Below are positions 11,838-24,501 of a DNA stretch of 64,000 nucleotides, one piece after another (positions within the stretch are counted from its first letter, which is position 1; each line of letters starts with the position of its first letter). The position numbers and the translations under genes are program-made. Source of the DNA: Apostichopus japonicus (Eukaryota; Echinodermata; Holothuroidea; Aspidochirotida; Stichopodidae); the NCBI RefSeq assembly GCF_037975245.1, contig NC_092579.1:23295166-23359165 (forward strand), written 5' to 3'. The notes under the pieces were generated by a model. The model was not told where the DNA came from. It saw nothing but the letters and a program-made list of their open reading frames with translations, and searched no databases.

Positions 11838-12033
11838 ATGGGGCGGTGGAGAAAGTGGGGCGGTGGAGAAAGTGGGGCGGTGGAGAAAGTGGGGTGGTGG
11901 AGAAAGTGGGCGCGGTTGGGAATAGAGGGGCTGGGTTAGGGAGAAAGTGGGGCGGTGGAGAAAGTGGGGCGGTGGAGAAAGTGGGGTGGTGGAGAAAGTG
12001 GGCGCGGTTGGGAATAGAGGGGCTGGGTTAGGG
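11838..12033. repeat. GC-rich minisatellite, 17-bp unit inside a 92-bp higher-order unit
   Basis: The 17-bp unit GTGGGGCGGTGGAGAAA is repeated, then a GGGCGCGGTTGGGAATAG-containing spacer follows, and the whole block recurs 92 bp later (spacer at about 11908 and 12000). It is much more G-rich than its surroundings and strongly strand-asymmetric. Confidence 0.9.
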
Positions 12034-14019
12034 AAAGGGGATAGGAGGTGTTGGCAGCCGTGTCTTATATAGGTTTACTCGCTTCCTTGGTGTTGTACAC
12101 GTTGCTTTAGGATTTACAATTGCGAATAATGTATCACACGTGAGGATTAAGTAGACACACACGTTATATTGGATTAAGTATATAAATGAATTATGACAAT
12201 GATTTAATACAACAGGCAGTTTCCGTAATAAGTTCCTCCCAACGGCTGAAGTAATAATAATAATAGTATTAATATTAAACCGTGTCGAAGGTTATTCAAA
12301 TATGTTTCTCAAAAAAAAAGAAGGGGAAAAATAACTGAAGGGAAATAACGAATGAAAGAAAACACGGATATGAAAATTATAATAGGTTAATAATTTGCGA
12401 CTGAATGGTGCTGAAGGGTTAGAACTCGCAAAGAAAGAAAGAAAAACCGGAGGTAGGGGGGGGGGGATAGAGATAGATAAAGAAATGTAGGGTATTTCAT
12501 ATGAAGTAGTCACGCAGCTAAAACGTGATCAGAAGCACCTGTCCTACGTCATCAATGTCGTCACACACGATCATTCTTCATGTTCTATGCGTGCACTTGA
12601 CCCTGTTCTATTTTTAAACATGACCTTGTGACATATATTTCTCGGGAAAGAAAGACATTGCACAGTGACATATGGTATACGTTTCTTTCCTATCCTTTCT
12701 CCAGCCGACATACAACGACTTATAATGTTCGTTTGGTTTATGGCAATAAGTTACAAAACAGATGCCTAACCGAAATATAACAAATATAATAGACCGGAAC
12801 CTGTATGTAAAGTAACGTTGTCACATAAGCGGAACTTTCACAATTGATAGATGTGAGCCAGCATTGCCTAGTATAATACGCATATAGGAAATGAGGGATA
12901 AAGATCACATAGTTATATTCATGGTTTGATAATGCTAATTTGTACCAGTATATGATCATTATTATTATTACACTTTGCGGGGTTGGGGTGGGTGGAGGGA
13001 AAAAAACATGCCTCGACGCGTCACGTGTCAGTATATCAATTTGCACGTGCAAATGCACTATATAAAACAATTGACGACACAGAAATTGGCTAGATATGCT
13101 AAAATCACCGCCAACGTTTTTTACGCATATTTTGACAATTTCACCATGCGTTCGTGTATTGTATTCAGGATTTTGTAACTATATCTCTGTGTTCCTAAGC
13201 TTTTCCTTAGATAACATTTCGGCAACTGACTCTTTCAATAAAATTCGGTAACATCAAACGATACCGTCTTTTTTATATCCCTCTAGGGCCCATCCAACTC
13301 CCCGGTCCATCCGACTCTCTGGTCCATCGACAGTTCAGCTCACCCCTCCCCCACCCACCCCTTTTCCACCTTGGAAATCCCTTTGCGTTGAGAACATTTT
13401 TGTTTATTATTGTGGTACTTTTTTATAGGCCTGTATACTAAATTCTCTGACCAATAATAAAACTTGATTAATGAATGTTTCGTTTCGAAAAGTGAAGTTA
13501 AAATTAAGCAGGAAATGATATGTTTGTAGTTCATCTGTCTGATTTGGTCAATACTACTGAATTGTGTCCGGGTGACGAAATACGGAAGATCTATATAGGC
13601 CTAAATTTAAAATTAAGTAATTTCCCTCACTCTTATCCTACTTTTAGAGAAGTTTCCTGTTTGATCAAAATTCATTCTCTTTTTTTTTGTTCTTCTTTTT
13701 GTAAATAATGCTCGAAGTAATGTTTGATCAAATTATCTCTACAAAAGTAAAACAGGTGGCTTAAAACAGCTTTTTTCGGGTTGATTTTTATCATATTTTC
13801 GACATGATTCGAATCCATGATGAATCCGATAACGAAACACGGAGTTGTATTATCGTTAATAAGTGTGAAACACAAAGTTTTAAACACAAGAAAACGTTAA
13901 AAAATCCCCAATATGATTTTGCATGTGATTAATTATATACGACAAAGACAATTCCCCCATGTGAATCATAATTTTTAATTTTGTATATATATATATATGT
14001 GTATAGGCTACATCATCAT
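12034..14019. other. AT-rich stretch, no gene seen
   Basis: Only short frames with no recognisable content, a G-run near 12457-12467 and C-rich runs near 13340-13360. A short (TA)n lies at 13984-13998. Confidence 0.45.
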
Positions 14020-14042
14020 CTACAATCAATGAAGTCATCTTG

Positions 14043-14108
<66 letters not shown>

Positions 14109-14130
14109 CAAGATGACTTCATTGATTGTA
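14020..14130. repeat. Foldback: inverted arms around (TA)n
   Basis: The arm TACAATCAATGAAGTCATCT and onward, ending at about 14045, is repeated in exact inverse orientation from about 14104, separated only by a ~60-bp TA tract. The arms equal the terminus of the dispersed repeat at 2108-2691, so two element ends face each other across the microsatellite. Confidence 0.9.
14045..14105. repeat. (TA)n microsatellite, loop of foldback
   Basis: Uninterrupted TA repeat of about 30 units between the two inverted arms. Confidence 0.95.
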
Positions 14131-14668
14131 GCCAATCTTGTGTATATTGATCAAAGGTTTGTTATTACAACACACAAAGAAGCCATGTTGTAATAACAAT
14201 CGATCAAGTTCACACATGTCCTTAACCACTATTCATACACTTTTCAAACAGACTTGAATTGTATTGAAAAGACATTGTATTTGTTTACCGATATAGTCTT
14301 ACGAAATCAGTCAATTTTGTTATTGCACTCCGCGTATGTAGCGTAAACGGTACGTATATACCAGAAAAGATTAAGATTGCACAATATTGCTGAAACCGTT
14401 CTTTGATAATTGAATTATGCAACCCTCGTTCCAAATTTTTCAATCAGTACGACTGAGAAAAAAAAAAGGCTGTGGGCTGAAAAGTCGCTGGTGGTATAAT
14501 TACTATAAATACAAATAAAAAAGAAGCTTATCTATCATCCAACCAGTATAATATCGTATAGACCCAATGCACTTATTTAATCACACGCATATAAAGAGGT
14601 AGCCTATATCTCCGTACGATATAGTCAACTATACAGTTTAGCATATTGTGGTATTACTAAAAGACAGT
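14104..14668 (-). repeat. Dispersed ~570-bp repeat, copy 2 (inverted)
   Basis: Reverse-complement counterpart of 2108-2691 along its whole length; shared inverted landmarks include TGCACTCCGCGTATG and GCTGGTGGTATAATTACTAT. The two copies are about 11.4 kb apart in opposite orientation. Confidence 0.8.
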
Positions 14669-14775
14669 GAACAATGATAGGTGTTTCATAATCACTGCTA
14701 TCACAGTATCTATTCGTTCAAATGATGTAATTACGTGCCATATACTTATTCGATATAAATGTATATATACATCTT

Positions 14776-15971
<1,196 letters not shown>

Positions 15972-15979
15972 GTCACAGC
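15972..15979. repeat. 8-bp target duplication GTCACAGC (left)
   Basis: Identical to 16386-16393; the pair directly bounds the element at 15980-16385. Confidence 0.7.
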
Positions 15980-16385
15980 CAGGGGGTAGGAGCAGGGGGA
16001 GCACTGGGGACACGTGCCCCCCCACCCCACTTTTTTTTACAAAATAGCAAATGTGCCCTACTGGCAAATAAAAAATGCCACTTTGATGAACAACTGTTTT
16101 TTAGATATTTGCCTTTGTTAATTTTAATATTTTATTTTAATTATTTATTTTTAGTCTGTACATGCTTTTTTGAAAATGGCATCCCATATCTTTTTGTAGC
16201 ACGGTTAACAATAAACAATCTCAATAAATAGTATTGATAGCATATACTAACACATCATATATATTTAAGTGATATGGCCGGTGTGTATCGGTTTATAGCA
16301 TAACGAGTGGTGGTTGTGGAATGAGAAAGTGCCTCTCTGATGTTGTGCCCCCCCCCCACGTTTTGGAAGCTTCCTATCCCCCTTG
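15980..16385. mobile_element. hAT-like non-autonomous element, 406 bp
   Basis: Bounded by a perfect 8-bp direct repeat (GTCACAGC), the hallmark length for hAT. The left end begins CAGGGGGTAGGAGC and the reverse complement of the right end begins CAAGGGGGATAGGAAGC. A second inverted G/C-rich motif (GTGCCCCCCC near 16015 and 16346) lies inside. No transposase frame. Confidence 0.7.
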
Positions 16386-16393
16386 GTCACAGC
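16386..16393. repeat. 8-bp target duplication GTCACAGC (right)
   Basis: Right partner of the duplication at 15972-15979. Confidence 0.7.
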
Positions 16394-18436
16394 CCAACTT
16401 AAACTATACTGGGCTTTGAAATGAAAGAAAAACCGAAGTTTTATTCTCCTATAGACAAACAAATCTAGTAACATCCCCTTAACGTTTTATCTTTGGCATT
16501 AACTTGTATTTCGGAAGACGGAAAGACCGCTTTTAGCTGCTTGGGGTGCACGGTGATGGGTGCATGGTTTACAAGTTAAGAATAAAGTTCCCGGAAAAGA
16601 CCTTCTATAAAACACGTACGAGATAACCTCTCTCTCGAAATCAGACCCATTGTGATATCTGAAAGGGAACTGCAAATGTAACAGTGACGTTCGCAAAATT
16701 TAAATTTAGATTGGTGTGAAGAAAATGGAAGCACGTACCAAAACAATGATTTGCAATGCCTCTCTGCAGGTGGCTTTGCAGTGTGACCTACAGTTTGAGG
16801 GAGAGAGTTAGTTCCTTTTCACATTCCGTGGGCGGTTCAAAGGGGAGAATACTCAGGAATTGCTCTAAGTAATGATCGGTGTTTGGTAAATCTATTATAA
16901 TATTTGTGTACAACTTCTCAACAGACACCGAACATTAAGAAATTAGGCATTACATTACATATAATGATAGCTATATAATTCTTCCATAGTTTCCCCCAAG
17001 TATATAGCGGTGAATAATTATCAAACGTCACGTGATCGATTCTTATCGATTTTATTAACAAACAAATTCAGCCGACGGAAATTGTTTTTTTATTCTGTTA
17101 TTATTGATAAGCAAAATTCAATGTGGGAATGTTCGATTTTGTGTGTGTGTGTGTGTGTACTTTTCTTGATTATTTGTAAATAACTTGACTAGTCAAGCTT
17201 TGGAAGATAATTGTTAAAACTTTAGGAACCTTGTGAGTTGATGGATAAACATTTTGAGGTACTCAATACTAACATTCAATAACGAGTCACGTATTTATGA
17301 AAGTTGGTAAATAGTAATTTTCCCAATTTAACCGAATGCATGTTATGGAATAATTACAAAGGAACAAATTATGGAAGTGATATCTGGGCAACAAAATGTT
17401 CATAATCGAATCAAATTCATTACTATATACTTGCTCATTATATTTTCGTTTAAAACCAAACATATTGATGGCTGTCATTATTTTTGCTTAATTGCAATTT
17501 TCGTCTGTGTGTAAAGCTCGTTACTTTCGGGGGAGGGGGAGGGGGGGGGCAAGCGCAGTTCTTCGCTTCAGTAAAGAAACTGTAGTTAAACAAGAAGGTG
17601 GAGACAATTGCGTCCATTGATAGAATGACGTTTATTCCAAACTCAGGACCTATTGGATTTGTTTCCATAAATAATGTCATATCTTAATGGATTAAAGTCA
17701 ATTCCAGTCATATAGCTGATCAAATTTCATTCTTTTGGATCGACTTCCAGTTTCACTCTTAAGTTTCAATCTATATCGGATTGAAGTTCCAATTTATAAT
17801 GGATCAAAATACTATTCCAAGGAAATCAATTATGTAGTCGTATATCTGTTATATATACATTATCTGATAAATGCGGACTTTCAGATTATCAATCGAACGA
17901 ATATTCGTTTACTTTCAATTTTGACTAATTTGAGAGAAATTTGATTGCTCGTTAAACAACGTACTTCGACTATGAACAAGTGGCCAATCCAGTATCATAT
18001 ATATTATACATGGCTGTATTTGTTACTTTTCCATTTTTCGGTTTTGTTTTTGCCGTCCTCGTTTCGTCCCCGAAATTTATTTAAGGGCATTATATCCCCT
18101 GTCCCCTCCCCTCCCTCCCATCCTTCCCCCTCCCTCCCTCCCCCGCTGGCTACGACAATGAATGATCAGTTGTTTTGTTCCGTTGAATGGTGTTTATGTG
18201 TGTATATTAAGTTTTCTTTCATAAAGCATTCTTCGTAATTAGCCGTTAATTAGTCTCTATGGTCAATCGATTGCTATTGCATTTAATTTATCGAAAGTTC
18301 GTACTTCTGCAATTTCAAACCAGGATATGATACATGCTAATTTGCTGGAAAACAGATACACCTACCTGTATATATATACCACCTATATTGACATATATTG
18401 TGTAAACATGTGTGGGCTAAGGGCATATTGAGTAAC
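16394..18436. other. No gene recognised; simple-sequence runs only
   Basis: Contains (TG)n at 17141-17158, a G-rich run at 17529-17551 and a C/T-rich run at about 18097-18143. Open frames of 60-97 codons lack recognisable features. Confidence 0.45.
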
Positions 18437-18444
18437 CTTTAGAG
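18437..18444. repeat. 8-bp target duplication CTTTAGAG (left)
   Basis: Identical to 18815-18822, flanking the hAT-like element exactly. Confidence 0.85.
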
Positions 18445-18814
18445 CAGGGGTGGGAAACCCTTTTTGAATGAATGGCCAGATATAAGGAGTGAAACATTGA
18501 CTGGGCCGCACCTAACCAACGACCTGCTGTTGATTTCAAACCTTTGATTTCGAGGACTTTCCAAGCAATAGGTGTGTGTACTTAATCTGTATTGAAAAAA
18601 ACATCATGTCAATACAGTCCAGTTGATGATTAATGGTGATAATAGGCCTACCTGACAGCATCATTAGTGCCTATAAATTCTAAGCAGCTAGCTCGTGTTT
18701 TGTGATGATGTAAAATAGATTGATTTTGTTTATTTTCTTGAGACATCTCACGTGCCGCAAAAAAATCACTGGCGGGCCGCATGTGGCCCGCGGGCCGTAG
18801 GTTGCCCACCCCAG
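18445..18814. mobile_element. hAT-like non-autonomous element (MITE), 370 bp
   Basis: The left terminus is CAGGGGTGGGAAACCC; the reverse complement of the right terminus is CTGGGGTGGGCAACCT. The right subterminal part, GGGCCGCATGTGGCCCGCGG, is the kind of sequence widely seen in animal hAT ends. Perfect 8-bp target duplications (CTTTAGAG) flank it. The interior is AT-rich with no transposase frame. Confidence 0.9.
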
Positions 18815-18822
18815 CTTTAGAG
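18815..18822. repeat. 8-bp target duplication CTTTAGAG (right)
   Basis: Right partner of 18437-18444. Confidence 0.85.
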
Positions 18823-20113
18823 GGTTTCCTGGAACGATCATCCAGGCATGGCGAGAGGGGAGGGGGAGGGGAGCAGGGTCGGGAGGGGGCGTGATGGTGG
18901 ATGGGCTATACAATCAAGGACTTGGGAAAATATGGGATATACAATAATGCATTCTCAGTTAAATAACATAGGCCCATTGAAGGAAAACTTAGGTATGCAA
19001 AAAAGGGGGGGGGGGGCTGAGGACTTGATTATCCCCTGCGGGCCCGCTATGTATCACACATCTGTTGCGATGTCATTACTACTGTAGGCTACCCCTTAGG
19101 CTAAACCTGGACCGCACACTTTACATAGTAGATGTATAAGCCTAGTCTACTTTGCATATAAGTATCAGGGCTGAAATTGCTGAAAGTAATTTCTTTTTAT
19201 TCACTGTTGCGGCCATGTGTTTATATATAAAGGTATAACTAACATACTAACAGTGTGTATGCCATGCTTACGTGTATATTTACGTGGCGGGGGTATAAAC
19301 ACAACTAAATGTATACACCTTACTTTTCAGGGTAAATGTACCGTATATATATAAAAAGGTTAAAAAAGAAGAAATCAAAAATCAAAAACAAAAATAGCTT
19401 CATTACAATTAAGAATGACGTAAGCAGTTTTCAGAGAACAGAAAGAACTAGAACAGACAATATTTGCACGTACTGCAGAGACTGAAACAGGTCACTATAA
19501 CTGAGTAGTAAATACATTGCTGGTAGAAACGGTATTGTTACTTCTGCTACTACAATTGGTATAATACGATCAATTTAAATTAACGTTGGGTAAGTTACTC
19601 TATGGAAACTAATATACACAAAAAAACAAAACAAAAAAACATTTACGCGTATTCTTGACCGACTTGGCTCATACATCGGAAAGCCTTCATTGAGTTGTTG
19701 GAATGTTTAACGTTCATTAGGTCACGGACATGTGTGTGTGTGTGTGTGATTGTCGGGTGTGAAATCTACATATACGGTAAATAAACAAATGGAACACCTT
19801 GACGTTGTCTCTGCACGTTTGATTCTGTTGTGAGTCTATTTGTAAGTGTGTGAATTCCTCTTTCCTGACTGTTCTTTCGTGTAAATGACTCTTGTTTGAC
19901 TTTACAGGAGAGCAGGTTAAGTCGGTATGAGGTGGGAGGGGAGGGAGGGGTGGCAGGGGTGGCCTTTGGTACCCCACTTTTCTGGAATATCGTCGTGTAC
20001 AATTATTATATTCTAACGAGAAGAAGGCTCTTTCTTTAGACTGAGGCCATAATACTTGTTTATATAGCCCTCCCTTAGAGATCATATGCAAATATCATAT
20101 TCAATCAATATGT

Positions 20114-20115
<2 letters not shown>
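18823..20115. other. No gene recognised; G-rich tract at its start
   Basis: A G-rich, quadruplex-capable tract occupies about 18849-18893, and a G homopolymer lies near 19003-19016. A (TG)n run is at 19731-19748. The rest is featureless. Confidence 0.45.

Positions 20116-20166
<51 letters not shown>
20116..20166. repeat. (TA)n microsatellite
   Basis: TA repeat followed by a ~130-bp pyrimidine-rich (CTCTCC-type) stretch to about 20290. Confidence 0.95.
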
Positions 20167-20329
20167 ATCCCCGTCCCCCTTCCTATCTCTCTCTCCCTCC
20201 CTCGCAACCTTCTGTGTTTCCCTCTCCTCCCCCCCTTCTCTCTCCACCTCCTTCTCTTCCTTGTCTCCCTCTTTCTTCCACCGTCTCCCGAACAGTTACG
20301 AAATCCCCAGCCTCCGTTTTAGATATTCA

Positions 20330-21084
20330 TTGGTTCTGATTATTTATGTCATGCGATGAAGAATTGAGCAAGATTTATAAATGACATCACAGAGACTCTG
20401 TGTGCTGTATGAATTTCATTATAAAAAGTAATAATAAGGTCAGTGACACTATGGCATCCATCACTGGTAGAACCCCCCCCCCCCCAATCACCAACCCCCT
20501 GCAGTCCTGGCGTGGGATTTGTTCATCAAATACACCGCTGTATCATTATATGAAAAGATAGTGGGTTGGGTTTGTTTCTTGTTCAACGTATACGCAAGTA
20601 TATATGTTGCTGATTATACATAATTTTTACTATATAGGCTACATATAAACTACATGGTTTGCAAAAACGGAACCGATACCTTTCCCATAGTGAATACATT
20701 CTTAAGTTGAATTCCAGGGTATCTATGATAATGGATATACCAGGGTATTGAATGGATATTTGTCGTGGAAACTAAAGGCAATCATGCCACTAATAGATTG
20801 GCCATGGTTGATTGTTTTAAATACTGGTATAATAATAATGCGGTTTTAATTCGGAAGAGTCCGCACCTTTCATAGTAATACGCATTCGACTTCTCATGCC
20901 TTACAAACGTTGATAAAGAAGTCTACATTATTTTGCGTAAGGTTAACTTACATGTCGACATATCTAACACACATTTATGTGATTATGGCCTTTCGTGATG
21001 TATATATAGCGATACGCAATATATGTTAACACGGAGATCGAACTAGCACTAAACCACAGATTTACGATTAACAATTCAGTTGTC
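20330..21084. other. No gene recognised
   Basis: AT-rich sequence with a C homopolymer at about 20473-20485. Confidence 0.45.
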
Positions 21085-21320
21085 AAATATGGTAGTACCA
21101 TATATTCATGTTTGGTGGTACCATGTATTCGTGTCGGTTTAGTACCATACATTCGTATATGGTAGTACCATAAACGGACCTACGTAACTTTAATACCCGT
21201 CTAGTATATGGTAGTAGTAATACCCGCATCTGGTAGTACCATATATTCGTATCTGGTAGTACCGTAAACTCATATATGGTATAGTATCATAATACCGTAT
21301 CTGGTACTATTAATACCCTT
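21085..21320. repeat. Irregular minisatellite around TGGTAGTACCA
   Basis: The near-palindrome ATGGTAGTACCAT plus TATTCGTAT recurs about eight times with spacing of roughly 25-40 bp, several copies truncated. The unit is self-complementary, so many copies can form hairpins. Confidence 0.75.
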
Positions 21321-21414
21321 TTCTGGCAATATCATATATATACTCGACTGGTGTGACAGTGTAAAATATCCACTTAAGAAATTCTTTCCCAGCTACAGCC
21401 TGAGTATACAGAAT

Positions 21415-21618
21415 AGGTTACATATATATAGGTTATATATATATATGGGTTATATATATATAGGTTATATATATATAGGTTATATATATATAGGTTATAT
21501 ATATATAGGTTATATATATATATAGGTTATATATATATAGGTTATATATATATATATAGGTTATATATATATATAGGTTATATATATATAACCTATATAT
21601 ATATATATATATATATGA
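21415..21618. repeat. AGGTTATATATATAT tandem array ending in an inverted unit
   Basis: About ten units of AGGTTATATATATAT (15-19 bp through TA length change). At about 21590 the last unit reads out as ATATAACCTATATATA, an inverted unit, followed by pure TA. Confidence 0.9.
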
Positions 21619-21875
21619 CTTTTCATTTATATATATTCATTTGCCTTTGTCATTTACATCCATTGCATTAACATAAAGTCTGTTCAAAGTATCTCTTTCG
21701 AGATCCGGCTTTAGGAATCACAAATGATTTCGAGTTGGTTAGCATCATGTTTGATCTCTAGAGTAAGGCAAATATGTCACCAAAAACAGAACTAGTATTG
21801 TTCGATACAGGTGACAAACGCCTGCAGTGGAATTACGACCTTCCTTACCGGTTTCGAACCTCTGGACATACAATC

Positions 21876-21995
21876 AGTGTCCATAGCCTAGTGGTTGGGG
21901 TGTCCGCGTACAGAGCGGAAGGCCCGTGGTTCGAATCCCGGTGGAGGCTGAAAGTTTTTTCACTGTTCTTGATTTTCCAACTCATTACGATTTTC

Positions 21996-21998
<3 letters not shown>
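21876..21998 (+). mobile_element. tRNA-like SINE head, family C
   Basis: A-box TAGCCTAGTGG (21884-21894) and a perfect B-box GGTTCGAATCC (21928-21938) are spaced as in a tRNA. The acceptor and T stems pair poorly, so a SINE head or tRNA relic is likelier than a functional tRNA. A short tail leads directly into (TA)n. On the opposite strand just upstream (21851-21861) lies a second B-box-like GGTTCGAAACC, so two polymerase III-like modules face apart. Confidence 0.6.

Positions 21999-22069
<71 letters not shown>
21999..22069. repeat. (TA)n microsatellite
   Basis: Long TA tract directly after the tRNA-like element. Confidence 0.95.
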
Positions 22070-22072
<3 letters not shown>

Positions 22073-22267
22073 TATACTATGTAAGGTGGAAATGAGTGAC
22101 CATAATTGCTGTGTTAACAGATGACTAGCGGTATCATACCGGTACGGCATATACCAGCAGTTTGGTCACTCAAGCCCTTTTGTTTAGGTGAGCAAGCATA
22201 AATGAGGGGCAAAGCAATCGCAAATCATTTTCTTTTCTTTATATTTAGCCTAATCGAAGAGCCTGCA

Positions 22268-22279
22268 TGTATATATATA

Positions 22280-22323
<44 letters not shown>
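22268..22323. repeat. (TA)n microsatellite
   Basis: TA repeat with one TC interruption near its start. Confidence 0.95.
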
Positions 22324-22325
<2 letters not shown>

Positions 22326-22719
22326 CACCCACTACCCTGTTTCTCCTGTCAGGCATGCCTATACATAATACCGGTCGGGTTATTTTTACAATGTCCCCTG
22401 TTTTTTTACACGTGCCAACGAATCAACTTCATTTCAGTTATTAATTTCCAGCATTGGACTAAGCACTATATACGTGCCATTGCTCGCTAATTTGGAGGAA
22501 AAAAATAAAATCGTTGTAACCATGTGATTGCAAACCTAAGGGTCCATCGTCCTAAGGAACCACTTCACTCGGTCCATGTCGATAAGCCGAAGATCTATTA
22601 ATGGTCACTTATTCCCTTTGGTCAACAGTTTAATTAAATCTATCATTATCACTCTAAACGAGATTTTTGACATTGACCAAAAGAAATTTTTCCTCCAAAT
22701 GCATACTTATATAAAAGTT
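22324..22719. other. No gene recognised
   Basis: Ordinary AT-rich sequence. Confidence 0.45.
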
Positions 22720-23190
22720 CGATATTTGAACCACATGGCGTGACTTCAAACGCCTACATGTTCACTGTACAAAGTTGAAGTGCGCAGTTACAGTCGAGAC
22801 TTTTCTATTATTTTTTCGACTCTTTTACATTATTTTGGACATGCTTATATTAGTTTTGGACATACTTATATAAATTTGGACATGCTCATATTAATTTGGA
22901 CATGCTTATATTATTTTGGATACTTTGCAACATATGGCGTAACTTACAACGCCAAAATGTTCACTACCAAATTGAATTAACAATTACATTCGACCGTCTT
23001 GTATTATTTCTCGACACTCTTTTAATATTTTGGACCTGATCCTTTCTACACTCTTATACTATTTTGGACGTGCTCCTATTATTATTAAATACTTATATTA
23101 GTTTCGACATGTTTATATAAATTTGGACATGCTTATATATAATTGTGGACATGGTCATATTGTTTTGGACAGTTTTTATACATATGGTAG
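22720..23190. repeat. Two-level tandem repeat, ~20 bp within ~210 bp
   Basis: The short unit TTTGGACATGCTTATATTA is repeated many times. It is set in a larger unit beginning CATATGGCGTRACTT and containing AACGCC.A.ATGTTCACT and TCGAC.CTTTTA; the larger unit occurs at about 22730 and 22930 and partially at 23180. Confidence 0.8.
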
Positions 23191-23497
23191 CATACGCCCA
23201 TTAAAAGCCCCATTGACTTACACACTAAATAACAAAAGTAATGTGGTCTAAATAGAAAGTCTAAATAGAAATTCTCACTAGCTAAACGCTACCCATCACC
23301 GGATAGCTGACAAGCTGCCCTTCCACGGCACCATCAAGTTTTCATATCGTAACCATGCAGATTGTTTGCTATCCGAGCCTGAACTTTTCGTCACTTGTAA
23401 ACAAACCTCTTCACTCAGTAGTAAACAATTTTCGTACGCTGCTCCTGGGAGGCCTATATGGGTCTAAAATTGCCCCCATTGACCCATTTTTTGCACC

Positions 23498-23665
23498 ACG
23501 TGTACTTCCATTCATGCTCTTCAACATGCAAGCCACAAAAAAAAGCAGATCCTGATTGATAACATATAAAAAAAAAGATGTTCTCCTACTGCATTTTGGC
23601 ACTTTTCCCGAAGGGGAACATCCGGGCGGATTGATATAGACTCTCATAGGAGTATGCCACCATAT
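23498..23665. repeat. Dispersed repeat family, copy 1
   Basis: Shares ordered blocks with 54337-54500: ACATGCAAGCCACAA, then GTT..C.T..TGCATTTTGGC, then GGGGAACA, then GGATTGATATAGACTCT. Read on the minus strand both copies encode a similar string around RVxxNPP, but neither frame is otherwise gene-like. Type of element unknown. Confidence 0.6.
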
Positions 23666-24133
23666 GGCATTCCGTATAGAAAACTCTGTTATCACAAGAG
23701 TGTCTAACAGAACTTCATGCTTGGCGAACACTTTGTAGCGACAGCTTTGTTTCACTTTCGAGATTATGCTAGGTACATAATTATACATGTACCGATACAT
23801 TTCGTCATGTTACATCCTGTTACATTTATATAGCATGTTTTGTTATTCCTCCCTATACGTGAGCCCGTGAAATTCCATTGACATTATACACAATAGGAAA
23901 TATATGTCAAATTCCTCCTTGAAACTATATATATATTGAGTGTTATTTTGGTCGAGGTCACTTGATGAATTCTATAGTGACGTAAATAGAAGATAAAGAA
24001 AATCATAAACTACAGCAAGATTCCCATGCACTTCCCCAGTATAATGCTTAATATAGCCGAACGTATCTATATTTATATCGATAAATTATGTACGTGAAAC
24101 ATGAGGTTCTCGGTTCCGCTTACGTTTCAATAA

Positions 24134-24337
24134 TCACAAACAAGATTTATATTCGTGATAATTTTGCAGTATTCAACGTTTCCGAACATTTCAATCTTCA
24201 TAGCCATTCTCTCAAATATTTTAATTGCCTCGAACTTCAAATCCGTAAATGAACATAAACAAAAAGAAATCGATTGGATCTTTCGTATTAAGTCTCACAT
24301 CACCGGCCTCAACAAAGACTTGGGACCCTTAAAATAA
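24134..24337 (+). pseudogene. C-terminal fragment of a retroelement protein, possibly Penelope-like
   Basis: A plus-strand frame bounded upstream by a stop at 24131 ends with EIDWIFRIKSHITGLNKDLG and a stop at about 24337. The pattern E-x-x-W-I-x-R-(I/L)-x...GLN close to a stop resembles the C-terminal end of GIY-YIG endonuclease domains in Penelope-like elements; this is recognition by eye. Upstream reverse-transcriptase motifs were not found, so only a 3' stub remains. It is followed 165 bp later by a hammerhead-like core, a feature known from Penelope-like elements. A chance frame of this length in AT-rich DNA cannot be excluded. Confidence 0.4.
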
Positions 24338-24501
24338 CAACTAGTTCTATCATTATGTAAACCGTTCTTTGCTCCTTAATCCGCTCCCTGTATAGTCATG
24401 GTTTATTTGGTTCTAATTCCATCAATGCTACTCACACTTATCTAGCGTCATACTTTCATCATGTTACATGTTGTACTTTTTCATTCCACTGCCAAGTATT
24501 G

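Noticed and set aside
11523-12031. His-rich then Gly/Trp-rich 165-codon frame
   Set aside because: It joins a CAT microsatellite to a GC-rich minisatellite.
21876-21951. Functional tRNA gene
   Set aside because: A perfect B-box is present but acceptor and T stems pair poorly and the 3' side runs into a microsatellite.
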